Part shown: piece after piece, positions 61,151 to 64,000 of the stretch
Numbering within the stretch: position 1 is the first letter of the stretch
Layout of the letters: each line of letters begins with the position of its first letter
NCBI GenBank assembly: GCA_037903355.1
Contig: JBAJFE010000014.1
Location: 1,302,001 to 1,366,000, forward strand
DNA length: 64,000 nt
Direction: 5' to 3'
From: Trichuris trichiura
Taxonomy: Eukaryota; Nematoda; Enoplea; Trichinellida; Trichuridae
Notes under the pieces: model-generated
What the model saw: the letters and a program-made list of their open reading frames with translations, nothing else
Told to the model about the DNA's origin: nothing
Databases searched by the model: none
Position numbers and translations under genes: made by a program

Positions 61151-64000
61151 AGGTTTGGGTTCTCAAGGTGGCACTCCAATACGTTGCTCCACCCTAAGCC
61201 GCTTTAATGATATAGCCGAATGAATCTGTTATTGAGCACCTATGGTAACCTTGCCGTTGCTTACCACGTTCACGCAGGAATAAACGTTCGCATTCACTCA
61301 ACTTGACACTGATGACGTCTGTTCCGCACATCATCGAAACCTACGCTGTTTCAGAGTCTTGCGCGTACCAGCTTTCTTCTACAATGTGCGCATTTGGTTC
61401 TCAGCTTTTTCTAATTGATTAACTGTCACCCGCAGTCCGCTATTCGATTCAAAGTTTTTTTGGTTCAATGAAATTACAGTAAATGTTGCGTAATAAAACG
61501 CATATACTAAATTTAAACCTACGTATCAGATATTAGTGTAGAAATTGCATGCGTCATCGGATTTATGAGTGACGGCAGTTTAAAACTTGCGTAAAAGCAA
61601 CTGTGAAAGTTTGGTTTTTTAAAAGAGAAAGCGCTGAATTTTCTCGCAGAGCTATGTCACCATCGCGATGAATAACTGTCCACGCTTCTGGAAATCACCG
61701 ATAGCTATTTTCAGCAACGTCAATGTACGCTGTAGCGCGAACTCGCTGGAAATGGAGCTTGAATAGCTAAAAATCTCCAAAGTTTGATTCAAATAATAAA
61801 TAGAAATTTTCGATAAAAACGATTGTATGAAAACAAGCACGCTTAGGGAGGGAAGACATTTTTGCAAACTATTGCGTAAGTAGGAACGATAAAAAGCGAC
61901 CTGCACAGTTCGCTATGCTGAAAGAAAAATTGCCATCGTGTTATGTGAATAATGTAAATAACATTACGGCAATTGCATAATGATTTTGCATTTACTGTTA
62001 GTCATGTTGATTTGCGCAACTGTTCCTCGTTTTATTGTAAAAACGTGGCACCGCGTTTATCGAATTGAAGTTGCCGTTTTTCTTCGAAAAAAACTCTTCC
62101 TACTGAGCAGTAAGCGGCAATGCGGTAGTGAGGGATTGGCGATGAATGAAAATCGCTGAATTTTGAAAAATGCGTAGTACGCGTCGTTGAAATTGCAAAT
62201 TTTGCTGCAAAGAAAAGAGCCGGAATTTTGAATGAACGGACAGGTGGTCAGCCTGGTTTCAGCAACTTTTTTTGCTCGCGCTGAATGGGATCTAGAATTG
62301 AAGCGCTTTGTAAACAGATTAATTTTGGCATTTAGCGACTGCCGATTCCTCATATATCACTGTTTTCAGTAATAGTGCTTTAGGATACAAAGCTTTATTT
62401 GCTTGGCACACATTCTGTCTGCGGCGCGAAGCTGAAAATGAAACTTAACTTCGCATCTCAAAATGGAATGGGAAACAAAGCTGCTTCTCCAGCTGTTAAC
62501 CAGGTTATATTGTTGCCATTACTATAGAGTTGTTAAGCCAAATAAAAAACTGACGGAACACTGAACTTCCTGCTGACGGAGCAGAAAACGTAAAACTGTT
62601 GAAAATGGAACAACGCGCGAACTTCATGGTTACAACAATAACTTCCAAAGCGAGTAGTTCAGCAAAGCTATACAACAACATTTATTCGAGTCTTCTTAGC
62701 CTTGTTCGGAAGCAACTCACATTTCACGAAAAGTTGAAATGTAGGCTTTGCTCAGTCCTTTCATCGTTATACTAATGTGTGCCTTTTCATACTCGTATAC
62801 GTTGCAATCACACTCTGCAGTATTGACATGCTTCCAAAATGAATTTTTTCGCTTTTTAATAACAACTTCCGTTTTTTGAACCTACTAGCTGACGGTAGCG
62901 TTTTAAATGTACGCATGCAGTGATATCAGCTTGGGATTTGAACTGAGCATCAATGCGTCAAAACACTCGCAAAAGCAATCATACATTAATTTATGTGCGC
63001 AGCGGGATAAATTTAAAAGTTTGAAATTGTTTATCATTACTGCATCCAGTCAGAGCATACTGTATCCGCGCATTTATGCAGACTGCTTCAGTGCGTAACA
63101 GGTTTCCGCTGAAAGTTTTACGCTTTCTTTGATCACTTCCTAAAAAGATAGCCTTGAAATTATGCAACAATCAGCAAGTCAAAGGGTTGACTGAGAGTGT
63201 GGTAACAAAATAACGATGTCGGTACGACCTTGCACGCACAGAATTTCTTAAGGAATGCTAATCAAGTCCAACTTAAAGGTTCAATAAAGCCCCACATAGT
63301 GACAGTGCGTTAAAAGGAAATAAAACTATCGAAACATCGCTTTCAGCAGTTGTAAAAAGAAAATCGCTGGTATAGATCTGTTCACGTTGGTGCGCAGCAA
63401 ATTTGCAATGTTTTCGGTCCTTAAAAAGGAAAGTGATTGATGTGCTAACCAGTGACAAGATCACACGTTACAGCCAAGCCGAAACGAAGCACCTTTTTTT
63501 CAGCTGTACAACTTCGTTTACAATGGTGCGATTTACGGTGTTCGAAGTGTAAAGTTAACGTCAAAAATTTAATCTACGAAGTAAGAAAGGCGCGCCTGCT
63601 AAAGGCACGCTTAAATTTGAATGTTTGAACTTGGAATAGAATCGTATGCTGATTATATGCGTGGGCTGCATATGAAAATAATTTACTTCAAATCAATGAA
63701 AAGAACAATGCTTCAATATCGTTTGGCTGATTACGGGACGACTGATTTTCCATCCGTTGGCGGCATATTTGTTTCTTGGTTGTTACAGGTAATGCTTACA
63801 ATAAAGAGGCATAGGTCATTCATAAAGAAAACAATGAAAACTTAATCATAGCAGTAATAAAAGTAAAAACTCTCATAATGACAAGCTACGGAAGATGTGC
63901 AGGTATCGTACCGTACTTTAGTGAGCAGATGGTTTAAATAGCGATTCTCTGCGTAGTGCTCAGCGACGCAAGAACTTTCATGAATGGCTGCACGTTACTC
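61151..64000. other. Intergenic, no gene recognised
   Basis: AT-rich sequence following the ANKRD10-like gene. No domain, splice chain or repeat that I can support up to the window end. Confidence 0.45.

Overview
This is a eukaryotic nuclear segment from a small-genome invertebrate, most likely a nematode. The evidence is an innexin gene, many very short introns (about 45-60 nt) with pyrimidine-rich acceptors ending in TTTCAG, closely packed multi-exon genes, and two places that look like trans-splice acceptors. An early-branching (Trichuris/Trichinella-like, clade I) nematode is my guess from overall style, not something the sequence proves. No bacterial, CRISPR, tRNA or rRNA feature was recognised.

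Layout. 0-10 kb: a SAM plus Tudor-domain gene (+) faces a complete Argonaute gene (-), with a decayed hAT transposon between them carrying a perfect 8-bp target duplication. 10-19 kb: mostly transposon debris: a second related hAT element, a foldback element, an 85-bp direct repeat and a dead mariner copy with its terminal repeats. 19-25 kb: a small unrecognised secreted-protein gene (+), an innexin (-) and TAF7 (-). 25-34 kb: gene-poor; two short hAT elements with target duplications and hairpins. 34-38 kb: tyrosylprotein sulfotransferase (+) and a KIAA0930 homologue (-). 38-43.7 kb: gene-poor, with a large foldback element and small repeats. 43.7-51 kb: an Iwr1/SLC7A6OS homologue (+) followed about 150 bp later by an SH2B/Lnk adaptor gene (+), a candidate operon. 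51-56 kb: EFTUD2/Snu114 (-). 58.9-61.2 kb: an ANKRD10-like ankyrin gene (+). The rest is apparently non-coding.

How the genes relate. Most are unrelated housekeeping or signalling genes: transcription initiation (TAF7), Pol II import (Iwr1), splicing (EFTUD2), receptor signalling (SH2B), Golgi sulfation (TPST) and gap junctions (innexin). The pair with a functional link is Tudor plus Argonaute, both typical of small-RNA transposon control, sitting in a transposon-rich stretch. The Argonaute model, built across four exons, places all four catalytic residues at exactly +19 relative to human AGO2 numbering. Exon boundaries below were worked out by hand from reading frame, GT/GC-AG sites and recalled family sequences; nothing was searched or computed.
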